Source: DASQMT01 sp963827335 (GTDB lineage: Bacteria > Actinomycetota > Thermoleophilia > Solirubrobacterales > Solirubrobacteraceae). From it: a DNA stretch of 64,000 nt. Both the position numbers and the translations under genes were made by a program. Within the stretch, counting starts at the first letter, position 1; each line of letters begins with the position of its first letter. Shown here piece by piece: positions 48,479-58,300 of the stretch. The stretch spans positions 248,001 to 312,000 of the forward strand of contig CAWHAP010000018.1 in assembly GCA_963827335.1 (NCBI GenBank). Direction: 5' to 3'. Under the pieces are notes generated by a model that saw only the letters and a program-made list of their open reading frames with translations, did not search any database and was not told where the DNA came from.

Positions 48479-49624
48479 GTGACGGGCGTCGACTGGATCA
48501 TCGTGGCCCTCGTGCTGCTGCTGGCGCTCTTCGGCTGGGCCCAGGGCTTCGTGTCGGGCGTGCTCGCCTTCGCCGGCCTGGCCCTCGGGGCGTGGATCGG
48601 GACGCGCGTCGGCCCCCTCGTGCTGAGCGAGGGCGCCCACTCGCAGTGGGCCCCGGCCTTCGGGCTGCTGGGCGCGCTGCTCGTCGGCGCGACGCTCGCC
48701 GGCCTCTTCGAGGCGTTCGGCGGCCCGGTCCGCAGCGCGCTGCGGAGGCTGCCCGGCTTCGGCGCCGCCGACGGGGCGCTCGGGGCGGTCCTGATCGCCG
48801 GCGCGGGCCTCGGGGTCGTCTGGATCCTCGGCGCGCTCGCCGTGCAGAGCGGCACCTACCGGATCCGCACCGAGGTCCAGCGCTCGGTCATCCTCCAGCG
48901 CCTCAACACCGTGCTGCCCCCGTCGGGCCCGCTGCTGAACTCGCTGCGCCGGCTCGACCCGTTCCCGCGGATCGACGGGCCCGAGGCGCGCGTGGCGCCG
49001 CCGGAGACCGGGATCACGCGCGATCCCGAGGTCCAGGCGGCCGCCGCCAGCGTGGTGAAGATCCTCGGCACGGCGTGCGGCCTGGGCGTCGCCGGGTCGG
49101 GCTGGGTCGCGGAGGGCGGGCTCGTCGTCACGAACGCCCACGTCGTGGCCGGGGAGGACGACACGCGCGTCCTGCCCGGCGGCCGCGAGCCGGGGCGGAC
49201 CGCGCAGGCCGTCTACTTCGACGCGCGCAACGACATCGCGATCCTGCGCGTGGACGGGCTCACCGAGCAGCCGCTCGACCTCGCGGCCGACCCCGCGCCG
49301 AGCACGTCGGCGGCGATCCTCGGCTTCCCGCTCAACGGGCCGTTCGACGCCCGCGCCGGCCGGCTCGGCGTGACCCGTCGGGTCCAGTCCTCCGACGCCT
49401 ACGGCAACGGCCCGGTGGAGCGCTCGATGACCGCGCTGCGCGGCCTGGTGCGGCCCGGCAACTCCGGAGGGCCGATGGTGGACGGCGACGGCCGGGTGGT
49501 CACGACGATCTTCGCCGCCACCACGAACGGCCCGCGCGGCGGCTACGGCGTGCCGAACGCGGTGGTGCGCCGGGCGCTGCGGGCCGCGGGCGGGCCGGTC
49601 GACACCGGCCCCTGCAGCGGGTAG
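48479..49624 (+). CDS. MarP-like membrane serine protease (CvpA plus trypsin-like domain)
   Basis: The 381-residue protein has four membrane segments of the CvpA/colicin V type (about 5-140) and an extracytoplasmic chymotrypsin-like domain with H221 (TNAHVV), D252 (NDIAIL) and S329 (PGNSGGP). MarP in mycobacteria protects against acid by activating a peptidoglycan hydrolase, so a role in envelope homeostasis is plausible. GTG at 48479 follows TACGCT by 10 nt. Confidence 0.9.
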   Translation: MTGVDWIIVALVLLLALFGWAQGFVSGVLAFAGLALGAWIGTRVGPLVLSEGAHSQWAPAFGLLGALLVGATLAGLFEAFGGPVRSALRRLPGFGAADGALGAVLIAGAGLGVVWILGALAVQSGTYRIRTEVQRSVILQRLNTVLPPSGPLLNSLRRLDPFPRIDGPEARVAPPETGITRDPEVQAAAASVVKILGTACGLGVAGSGWVAEGGLVVTNAHVVAGEDDTRVLPGGREPGRTAQAVYFDARNDIAILRVDGLTEQPLDLAADPAPSTSAAILGFPLNGPFDARAGRLGVTRRVQSSDAYGNGPVERSMTALRGLVRPGNSGGPMVDGDGRVVTTIFAATTNGPRGGYGVPNAVVRRALRAAGGPVDTGPCSG

Positions 49625-49642
49625 CGCTACCCTCCGGCGGTC

Positions 49643-51877
49643 GTGGGCAAGACGCTCGTCATCGCCGAGAAGCCATCCGTGGGCCGCGACCTCTCGCGCG
49701 TCCTCCCCGGCGCGTTCCAGAAGCACGAGGGCTACCTGGAGACCGACACGCACGTGATGACGTGGGCGGTCGGGCACCTCGTGCAGCTCGCCGAGCCGGA
49801 CGAGTACGACCCGAAGTACAAGAAGTGGCGCATGGCCGATCTGCCGATCGTGCCCGACGAGTTCAAGCTCGTGGTGCGCGACGAGCGCTCCAAGAAGCAG
49901 ATGAGCGTCATCACCAGGCTGCTCAAGCGCGACGACGTCGACCGCGTGGTCAACGCCTGCGACGCCGGCCGCGAGGGCGAGCTGATCTTCGCCTGGACGT
50001 TCGAGAAGGCCAACGCCAGGAAGCCGGTCGAGCGCCTCTGGCTCTCCTCGATGACCACGGCCGCGATCAAGAGCGCGCTCGGCGACCTGCGGCCGAGGGA
50101 CGACTTCGCGCGCCTCGAGGAGGCGGCGCGGTCGCGCTCGGAGGCGGACTGGATCGTCGGCATGAACGCGACGCGCGCCGCGACCATCCGGCTGCGCTCG
50201 TCGTTCGACGGCGCCGTGTCGCTCGGGCGGGTGCAGACGCCGACGCTGGCGCTGATCGCCCGCCGCGAGGAGGAGATCCGGGCCTTCAAGCCGGAGAAGT
50301 ACTGGCTCGTCGACGCCCGGTTCGAGCCGACCGGCGGGGAGCCGGGGCGCCGCTACGCGGGCCGCTTCCACGCCGGCGCCCAGCCGCGCCTGAAGACCGC
50401 GGCCGAGGCCGAGGCGGTCGTCGCGGCCGTGCAGGGGCGCGAGGGCACGATCACCAAGCTCGAGAAGACGACGAAGCAGGAGCGCGCGCCGCTCCTCTAC
50501 GACCTCACGACGCTCCAGCGCGAGGCGAACAACCGCTTCGGCTTCTCCGCCCGCCGCACGCTGGCCGCCGCCCAGCGGCTCTACGAGGAGCACAAGGCGC
50601 TCACGTACCCGCGCACGAACTCCCGCTTCCTCACCGGCGACATGGCCGGGGAGATCAAGCCCACGGCCGAGCTGGTCGGCAGGCAGCGCGAGTACGCGCG
50701 CGCCGCCGCCTACGTGACCGGGCTCGACACGCTGCCGCTCGGGCGGGTGGTCAACGACGCCAAGGTCACCGACCACCACGCGATCATCCCCACCAAGGCC
50801 GAGCACCGCACGGAGAAGATGTCCGACGACGACAAGCGCGTCTACGACATGGTCGTGCGCCGCTTCCTCGCCGTCTTCCACCCCGAGGCCGTCTTCGAGA
50901 ACACGCGGCTGGAGACGACCGTCGCCGAGCACGTGTTCCGCACCCGCGGCCGGGTGCTCGTCGTGCCGGGCTGGCGCGGCGTCTACGGCGAGGGGTTCGA
51001 GGACCGTTCCGCGCAGGACGACGACGAGGGCACGGAGCAGGCGCTCCCGAAGGTCGAGCAGGGCGAGCCGGCGCGCACGCTCGAGATCGGCGCCGAGGAG
51101 AAGGAGACCAAGCCGCCGCGGCGCTACTCCGACGCGTCGCTGCTCGCCGCGATGGAGACGGCCGGCAAGCTCGTCGACGACGACGAGCTGCGCGAGGCGA
51201 TGAAGGACTCAGGGATCGGCACGCCGGCCACGCGCGCCGCCATCATCGAGCGGCTCATCGACGTGGGCTACATCGAGCGCGACGGGCGCGCCCTGGCGGC
51301 GACCGAGAAGGGCCTGAACGTCATCCGCCTGCTGGACGGCCACGCGCTCACCTCGCCGGGGATGACGGGCGACTGGGAGCACCGGCTGGGCAGGATCGAG
51401 CAGGGCGACGAGACGCGCGAGCGCTTCATGAAGGACATCGCCGAGTTCGCGCGCGGCACGGTGACCGAGCTCGACGCCAAGCTCAAGGAGGTCCGCATCC
51501 CGCGGGCCAACCTCGGCCCGTGCCCGGTGTGCGGGCAGGACATCGTCGAGAACCGCAAGGGCTTCTCCTGCTGGTCGCGCGAGGATCCGGGCTGCGGCTT
51601 CGTGATCTGGAAGAGCAAGGCGGGCAAGACGCTGCCGATGGCCGTCGCCAAGGAGCTGATCGCGACGGGCCGGACCGCGCGTCCCGTGACCGGCTTCAAG
51701 GGCCGCTCCGGCAAGTCGTTCCGGGCGCGGCTGGCGCTGCAGCAGACGCCCGACGGCAAGTGGCGCGTCGAGTTCGACGAGCCCTGGGCCCGCGACGGCG
51801 CGAAGCCCCCCGAGGGCGAGGAGGCCGCGGGCGCCGCAGAGACGCCAGCGACGGCCGCCGCCGCCGAAGCTGCCTAG
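49643..51877 (+). CDS. topB: DNA topoisomerase III (type IA)
   Basis: The 744-residue enzyme has a TOPRIM domain (TLVIAEKPSVGRDLSRVL, NACDAGREGELIF), the type IA core with active-site Tyr322 in LTYPRTNSRFL, IGTPATRAAIIERLIDVGYIER, and one C-terminal zinc-finger-like repeat (CPVCGQDIVENRKGFSCW). TopB relaxes and decatenates DNA using single-strand passage. GTG at 49643 follows TACCCT by 9 nt. Some homologues are mobile, but codon use here fits the chromosome. Confidence 0.92.
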   Translation: MGKTLVIAEKPSVGRDLSRVLPGAFQKHEGYLETDTHVMTWAVGHLVQLAEPDEYDPKYKKWRMADLPIVPDEFKLVVRDERSKKQMSVITRLLKRDDVDRVVNACDAGREGELIFAWTFEKANARKPVERLWLSSMTTAAIKSALGDLRPRDDFARLEEAARSRSEADWIVGMNATRAATIRLRSSFDGAVSLGRVQTPTLALIARREEEIRAFKPEKYWLVDARFEPTGGEPGRRYAGRFHAGAQPRLKTAAEAEAVVAAVQGREGTITKLEKTTKQERAPLLYDLTTLQREANNRFGFSARRTLAAAQRLYEEHKALTYPRTNSRFLTGDMAGEIKPTAELVGRQREYARAAAYVTGLDTLPLGRVVNDAKVTDHHAIIPTKAEHRTEKMSDDDKRVYDMVVRRFLAVFHPEAVFENTRLETTVAEHVFRTRGRVLVVPGWRGVYGEGFEDRSAQDDDEGTEQALPKVEQGEPARTLEIGAEEKETKPPRRYSDASLLAAMETAGKLVDDDELREAMKDSGIGTPATRAAIIERLIDVGYIERDGRALAATEKGLNVIRLLDGHALTSPGMTGDWEHRLGRIEQGDETRERFMKDIAEFARGTVTELDAKLKEVRIPRANLGPCPVCGQDIVENRKGFSCWSREDPGCGFVIWKSKAGKTLPMAVAKELIATGRTARPVTGFKGRSGKSFRARLALQQTPDGKWRVEFDEPWARDGAKPPEGEEAAGAAETPATAAAAEAA

Positions 51878-51896
51878 GCAGCGCGGCCCTGGAGCG

Positions 51897-52193
51897 CTAC
51901 GCCGCCGGCTTGGGGGCCGGCAGCTCGGCGATGGGACGGCGGGCGAGGGCCGGGGAGGCGTCGCGGCCGCGCAGGGCGGCCCACAGCTCGCGAGCGGCCT
52001 GCACGACGAGGGCGAGGGTGCCGCGCGCGGTCGGGACGGGGTCGCGCAGCATGGCGGGGATCGCCGGCGCGGCCTGCCCGCGCTCGGGCGTCCAGGCGAC
52101 GTAGAGCTCGGCGCTGGCGACCAGCTCCGCGATCTGGCCCGCGAGGACGAGGTCGGCTTCGGTGTGGTCGGCGGGCAGGTAGAGCTGCGGCAT
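51897..52193 (-). CDS. small hypothetical protein
   Basis: A 98-residue protein (PQLYLPADHTEADLVLAGQI, then helices LALVVQAARELWAALRGRD) without a motif I recognise. GGAGG lies 5 nt before the ATG. It lies between topB and the helicase-nuclease genes, divergent from the latter across an AT-richer 170-bp gap. A Pro-rich tail (ELPAPKPAA) ends it. Confidence 0.6.
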   Translation of the reverse strand: MPQLYLPADHTEADLVLAGQIAELVASAELYVAWTPERGQAAPAIPAMLRDPVPTARGTLALVVQAARELWAALRGRDASPALARRPIAELPAPKPAA

Positions 52194-52363
52194 GGGGTCC
52201 TCCGTGGACGTCTCCTTGCCCGGTGGTAACGGCCGGCCAGGGCTTGAGCTTGAGCCCTGAAGTTCGAAAATATGTCGAATTTGCGGACGTTTGGGCGCCA
52301 ATTCGTGCGTTTTGGCACAGAACCGCCGCTCCGTCTGGGGCGACCGCTTGAGTAAGGGGCCGC

Positions 52364-55306
52364 ATGCCCCTGACCCTGATCACCGGACCGGCGAACGCCG
52401 CGAAGGCCGGCGCCGTCTTCGAGCGGCTCCGCGCGGCGCTGCCGCGCGATCCGCTCCTGGTGGTCCCGACGAGCGCCGACCGCGAGCACTACCAGCGCGA
52501 GCTGGCCGGGTCCGGGATCGTGTTCGGCGCCGAGGTCGTGCGCTTCGACCGGCTCGTGGCCCTCGTCGCCGCGGCCGCCGGCCTCACCGTACGGCCGCTC
52601 GGCCCGGTGGCGCGCGACCGGGTCGTGCACGCCGCGGTGGCCGGCGTCCCGCTGCAGGCGCTCGCCCGCTCGGCGGCGACGCCGGGCTTCGCGCGCGCCG
52701 CCGGCGAGCTGTTCGCCGAGCTGCAGCGCTCGCTCGTCACCCCGGCGCGGTTCACGTCGGCGCTGCGGGCGTGGGGCGGCGGGCGCGGCCGCTACGCCGG
52801 CGAGCTCGCGGCGCTCTACTCGGCCTACCGCCGCCGGCTCGAGCAGCTGGGGCGCCCCGACCGCGAGGGCCATGCGTGGGCGGCGCTCGACGCGCTGCGC
52901 GCTGACCCGGCGGCGTGGGGCGGGCGCCCGGTCTTCTTCTACGGGTTCGACGACCTCACCCCGACGCAGCGCGACGCCGTCGAGACGCTGTCCGTCCACG
53001 CCGGCGCCGACGTCGTCGTGGCGCTGCCCTACGAGCCCGGCCGCGTCGCCTTCGCCGGCCGCGCCGCGACGGTCGAGGAGCTGCGCCCGCTCGCGACGGT
53101 GGTGCACCTGCCGGAGCGCTCCGAGCACTATGCGCCCTCCGCCCGGCCGGCCCTGCACCACCTCGAGCGCGCCCTGTTCGAGCCCGGCGCGGTCCGGCGC
53201 CCGCCCAACGGCGCGGTGCGGCTGCTCGAGGCGGGCGGCGAGCGCGCCGAGGCCGAGCTCGTCGGCGCCGAGGTGCTCGAGCTGATGCGCCACGGGATCG
53301 AGGCGCGCGACATCGCCGTGCTGCTCCGCGGCGACGCGGGGACCACCGCGCTCTTCGCCCAGGTGCTCGCCGGCTACGGCATCCCCGTGTCGCACGACCG
53401 CCGGGTCGCGCTGGCCGAGACGCGGCTCGGCGCCGGCGTGCTCGCGGGCGCCCGGGCGGCGCTCCCCGGGGGCACGCCGGCCGACCTGCTCACCTGGCTG
53501 CGCACGCCGGGCCGGGTCGCCGACCCCGCGCGCGCCGACGCGCTCGAGGTGCGCGTGCGCCGCGGCGAGGTGCGCAGCGTCGGCGCGGCGCGGCTGGCCT
53601 GGGAGCAGCGGCTCGGCGGTCCGTCGCTGTCCGCGCTCGACGTGCTCGCGGCGGCGTCGTCGGAAGGGCCGGAGGCGCTGCTCGCGGCGCTGGAGGCCGA
53701 GGCCGAGGGGATCTGGACGGCGCCGCACCGGCGCCGCGCCGACGTCCTCGGCGCGGAGGACCTCGCCGATGCGCGCGTGGCGGCCGCGCTGCGCGGGGCG
53801 GCGTCCGAGCTGCGCGGCCTCGCCCGCGAGGATCCCGAGCTGCTGGGCTCGCCGCACGAGCTGCTGGAGGCGCTCGCGGCCGTCGAGGTGCGCGAGCCCT
53901 CCGCGATCGCCGGCGCGGCCCCGCCGGGCGCGCCGGCGCCCGCCGGCGTGCTGCTCGCCCAGCCGCTCGAGATCCGCGCCCGCCGCTTCCGCGCCGTCTT
54001 CGTCTGCGGCCTGCAGGACGGCGAGTTCCCGGGGCGCCCGCAGCCGGACCCGTTCCTGTCCGACGACGACCGGCGCGGGCTGATGGCCGCCGCCGGGCTC
54101 CGGCTCCCGCTCCACGAGGACGTGCTCGACCGGGAGCGCTCGCTGTTCTACTCGGCCGTGTCGCGGCCGGAGGACGTGCTCTTCCTGTCATGGCGGTCGT
54201 CGGACGAGGAGGGCGATCCGCAGGCGCCGTCGGCGTTCCTCGACGACGTCCGCGCCCTGTTCACCGAGGATCTGTGGACCGAGCGCGGCACGCGCCTGCT
54301 CGCGGACGTGACGTGGGCGCCGCGCGACGCCCCGACGCCGCACGAGCTGCGCCGCGCCTACGCCGCGGCGCAGGAGCGGCCTGAGCCGGCGCCGCTCGGC
54401 GCCCCGCGCTCCGCGGCGGCGCTCGGCCTGCTGGCCGGCCGCGAGACCGAGCCTGCGCGCGGGCTGGAGGCGTTCGCCGCATGCGGCACGCGGTGGCTGA
54501 TCGAGCAGCTGCTGCGCCCGGACCGCACCGAGCCCGACCCGGAGCCGCTGCAGCGCGGCTCGCTGGCGCACGCGGTCCTGGAGCGCACGCTCGAGCTGCT
54601 GCGCGAGCGGACCGGCTCGGCGCGGCTGGCGCCCGAGCGGCTCGACGCGGCGCTCGGCTGCCTGGCCGACGCGCTGGCCGAGCGCGCGCGCGGCGGTCCG
54701 GCAGCGCGCTCCCGTGCGCTCCTGCGCGGCCTGGAGGCCGATCTGGAGCGCTACCTGCGCACGGAGGCGGAGTGCGGCGCGGCCTTCGAGCCGAGCATGC
54801 TGGAGTGGTCGTTCGGGCGCGAGCAGGACGCCCACGGCCCGCTGCCGCTGGGGGACGGCGCCGGCTCGGTGTCGGGCCGCGTCGACCGCGTCGACGTCGG
54901 GCCGGACGGCGCCGCGATCGTGCGCGACTACAAGCACCGGGTCGTCGTCGGCGGCACCAAGTGGGGGGACGAGCTGCAGCTGCAGGTCGCGCTCTACCTG
55001 CTGGCCGTGCGCGAGCTGCTCGGCCTCGAGCCGGTGGCCGGGCTCTACCAGCCGCTGACCGGGCGCAAGCTCGGCGCCCGCGGGCTCGTGCGCGACGACG
55101 TGCCGGGGCGCTACACCCGGACCGACCTCGTCGACGACGACGCGTTCGCCGCCGCGCTGGACGCGGCGCGCGCGCTGGCCGCGCGGACCGCCGCCGACCT
55201 GCACGCAGGGCGCCTGGCGCCCTGCCCGGAGCGCTGCTCGAGCCGCGGCTGCCGCTATCCCGGCATCTGCCGCGGCGGCGAGCCGACCCGCGAGGTGCCC
55301 GTATGA
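52364..55306 (+). CDS. AddB-like subunit of a helicase-nuclease, degenerate Walker A
   Basis: The 980-residue protein aligns in layout with AddB: an N-terminal UvrD-like region whose P-loop reads GPANAAKAG (Lys and Thr/Ser missing from the canonical GxGKT), helicase-like middle parts (VFVCGLQDGEFPG, SRPEDVLFLSWR), and a C-terminal PD-(D/E)XK nuclease (SGRVDRVDVG, IVRDYKH). Cysteines at the FAACGTRW site and in CPERCSSRGCRYPGIC probably bind a 4Fe-4S cluster that staples the nuclease domain, as in AddB. Its stop overlaps the AddA-like start (ATGA). Confidence 0.88.
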   Translation: MPLTLITGPANAAKAGAVFERLRAALPRDPLLVVPTSADREHYQRELAGSGIVFGAEVVRFDRLVALVAAAAGLTVRPLGPVARDRVVHAAVAGVPLQALARSAATPGFARAAGELFAELQRSLVTPARFTSALRAWGGGRGRYAGELAALYSAYRRRLEQLGRPDREGHAWAALDALRADPAAWGGRPVFFYGFDDLTPTQRDAVETLSVHAGADVVVALPYEPGRVAFAGRAATVEELRPLATVVHLPERSEHYAPSARPALHHLERALFEPGAVRRPPNGAVRLLEAGGERAEAELVGAEVLELMRHGIEARDIAVLLRGDAGTTALFAQVLAGYGIPVSHDRRVALAETRLGAGVLAGARAALPGGTPADLLTWLRTPGRVADPARADALEVRVRRGEVRSVGAARLAWEQRLGGPSLSALDVLAAASSEGPEALLAALEAEAEGIWTAPHRRRADVLGAEDLADARVAAALRGAASELRGLAREDPELLGSPHELLEALAAVEVREPSAIAGAAPPGAPAPAGVLLAQPLEIRARRFRAVFVCGLQDGEFPGRPQPDPFLSDDDRRGLMAAAGLRLPLHEDVLDRERSLFYSAVSRPEDVLFLSWRSSDEEGDPQAPSAFLDDVRALFTEDLWTERGTRLLADVTWAPRDAPTPHELRRAYAAAQERPEPAPLGAPRSAAALGLLAGRETEPARGLEAFAACGTRWLIEQLLRPDRTEPDPEPLQRGSLAHAVLERTLELLRERTGSARLAPERLDAALGCLADALAERARGGPAARSRALLRGLEADLERYLRTEAECGAAFEPSMLEWSFGREQDAHGPLPLGDGAGSVSGRVDRVDVGPDGAAIVRDYKHRVVVGGTKWGDELQLQVALYLLAVRELLGLEPVAGLYQPLTGRKLGARGLVRDDVPGRYTRTDLVDDDAFAAALDAARALAARTAADLHAGRLAPCPERCSSRGCRYPGICRGGEPTREVPV

Positions 55307-58300
55307 GGGGCACCCCTGAGCAGCGCGCCGCGATCGCGGATCGCGGGCGCTCGTCGCTCCTGGCCGCCGGCGCGGGATCGGGCAAGACCGCGGTCATGGT
55401 CGAGCGCTTCGCCGAGGCCGTCCTGCACGACGGCGTCGCCGTCGGCTCGATCCTGACGCTGACCTTCACCGAGAAGGCGGCCGCGGAGCTGCGCGAGCGG
55501 ATCCGCCGCCGCTTCACCGAGCTGGGCGCGGACGAGGAGGCCCGCTCGGTCGACGCGGCCTGGATCGGGACCATCCACGGCTTCTGCGCCCGCGTGCTGC
55601 GCAGCCAGCCGCTCGCGGCCGGGCTCGACCCGCGCTTCGTCGTGCTCGACGAGGCGGCGGCGCGCCGGCTCGCGTCGGCGGCGTTCGAGACCGCGCTGGA
55701 GACGTGGATGACCGCCCACGGCGCGCCTGCCGTCGACCTCGCCGCCGCCTACAGCTGGGACCTGGAGACGATGGTCACGAACGCCCACGCCGCGCTCCGC
55801 AGCCGCGGTGCGACGCGCCCGCGGCTCGCGATCCCGCCCGCCGCCGACCCGCCCGACCCGGCGCCGCTCGCCGCGGCCGCCGTCGCCGCCGCCGCGGCGC
55901 TGCGCGGCGCCTCGGGCGCCCGCGTGCTCGCCGCGCGCGAGGCGCTGGAGGCGTGCGAGCGGCTGACCGGCGCGGCCGCGCCGCCGCTCCCTGGCGCGCT
56001 CGACGCGGCGAAGGTCCCCGTGGGCGCGAAGGCGCTCGAGCACGCCGACTGCGCCGCCTACCGCACGGCCTGGACCGCGTATCGGGCGGCATGCGCGGAC
56101 CACCACGCGCGGCCCGTGCTCGTGCTGCTCGACGCCCTGCTGACCGCGTTCGGCGCGGCCTACGCGGCGGCGAAGGACGCCCGCGCCGGCGTCGACTTCG
56201 AGGATCTCGAGCTGCGGGTGCGCGACCTGCTGGCGGGCGACGCCGGCCTGCGCGAGCGCTGGTCGGAGCGCTTCGCGCTGATCATGGTCGACGAGTTCCA
56301 GGACACGAACCGGCTGCAGCTCGACGTGCTGGAGGGGCTCGAGCGGGATACCCACTCGCCTTCGGCGACGGGCACAGGCAACCTGTTCGCCGTCGGCGAC
56401 GAGGCGCAGTCGATCTACGGGTTCCGCCACGCCGACGTGTCCATCTTCCGCGCCCGCCGGGCCGCCCTCGGTGCGGGCGGCGTGCGCGGTCTCACGGTCA
56501 ACTTCAGGTCGAGACCCGAGATCCTCGACGTCGTCAACGCCACGTTCGCGCCGGTCCTCGGCGACGGGTTCACGCCGCTCGTGTCCGGCCGCGCGCCCGA
56601 GGAGCTGCGCCTGTTCGCGCCGGACCCCCCGGAGGAGCCGCGGGTCGAGCTGCTCGCCGTCGAGACGTCCGGCTGGGAGGAGCGCGAGCCCGAGCTCGGC
56701 CTGGCCGCGCTCGCGACGCAGCCGTGGCGGCGCGCCGAGGCGCGCGCGGTCGCTGCGCGGCTGCGGGCGGAGGTCGACGCCGGCCGGCCCCAGCGCGACG
56801 TCGTGGTGCTCGTGCGCGCCACCAGCTCGCTGCGGCTCTACGAGCAGGCGCTGGAGGAGCAGGGCCTGAGCACGTACGTCGTCGGCGGTCGCGGCTACTG
56901 GGGCCAGGAGCAGGTCCGCGACGGCATCGCCTACCTCTCGCTCCTGGCCAACCCGCACGACGAGTCGGCGCTGTACGCCGCGCTGGCGTCGCCGTTCTGC
57001 GGCGTCGGGACCGACGCGCTGATGCTCCTCGCCGAGGCGGGCCGCGCCGAGGGCGACGGCGCCTGGACGGCGCTCCGCCGGGCGGTCGCCGCACCGGACG
57101 ACGCCGGCGGCGTGCCGGGGTACGCGGTCGCCGCACCGGACGACGCCGGCGGCGAGCCGACGGACGCGGCCGGCGCGCCGGGGGACGGCGCCGGCTGGCT
57201 CGCGCGGCTGGCGGAGGAGGACGCGGGCCGCCTGCGCGCGTTCGCCCGCTTCGCGGCCGGCGAGCGGCTCCGCGCGGAGCGGCTCCCCGTCGAGTTGCTG
57301 CTCGAGCGTGCGATCGCCGCGACCGGCTACGACCTCGCGATCCTCGCCCGGTCCGGCGGCGACCGGCGGCTGGCCAACCTGCGCAAGCTGATGCGCCTGG
57401 CGCGCGAGTACGAGCGCGCGGAGGGGCGCGACCTGCGCGGCTTCCTCGCCTACGCGGTCCAGCAGGACCTCACCGAGGCCCGCGAGGGCGAGGCGGCGCT
57501 CGAGTCCGAGGGCCTCGACGCGGTGCGGCTGATGACGATCCACCGCGCCAAGGGGCTCGAGTTCCCCGTGGTGTGCGTGGCCGACCTCGGCCGGACGGGC
57601 GCGGCGGGCCGCGGCCGGCTCCTGATCGGGCCCGACGGCGGCGCCGGCCTGCGCCTGGCGACGCTCGCCGGGGGCGACCCGGTCCCCGCGCTCGGCTGGG
57701 AGGCGATCGCGGAGGGGCTCGCCGTCTCCGAGTCGGCCGAGGAGCGGCGCCTGCTCTACGTCGCCGCCACGCGCGCCGAGGAGCGGCTCATCCTCTCCGG
57801 CGGCATCGACACCGCGAGGTGGCCCGCTCCGCGCCCGGGCGGCCCGCCGCTGGACTGGCTCGCCCCCGCGCTGCTGGGCGACTCCGCCGCGGTCCTCGGC
57901 GAGCCCGCCACGGTCCTCGGCGAGCCCGCCGCGGTCCTCGGCGAGCCCGCCACGGTCCTCGGCGACCCCGCCACGGTCCTCGGCGACGCCGCCGCAGCCG
58001 GCGGACCCGCGGCGTGGGTTGACGCCGCCGACGGTCCCGGCGCGGCGGGGTCCGGCGGGCGCGTCGTCCGCTGCGGCGAGGGCGCCGTCGTCGCCCGCCT
58101 CGTGACCGCGGCGTCGCTCCCGCCCGGGGCGGCTGCGCCGGCGCCGCGGGAGCGGACGTCCGCGCCGGGCACCGCGCTGCCCGCCGAGCCGAAGGTGATC
58201 CCGGCGGGCGGGCGGCCGCAGCCGGCGCAGCGGCGGCTCTCCTACTCGTCGCTGCAGGACTACGCGCGCTGCGGGTACCGCTTCTACCTCGGCCGCGTGC

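Noticed and set aside
46655..50932. Open frame of 1425 codons on the minus strand
   Set aside because: It lies opposite or in another frame of the PBP, MarP-like and topB genes; its product is Arg/Gly/Ala-rich without domains, the usual shadow of high-GC coding DNA.
52263..52279. LexA (SOS) box before the AddB-like gene
   Set aside because: TTCGA and TCGAA are separated by 7 bases and lack the CGAAC-N4-GTTCG spacing, so it is only a weak inverted repeat in an AT-rich gap.
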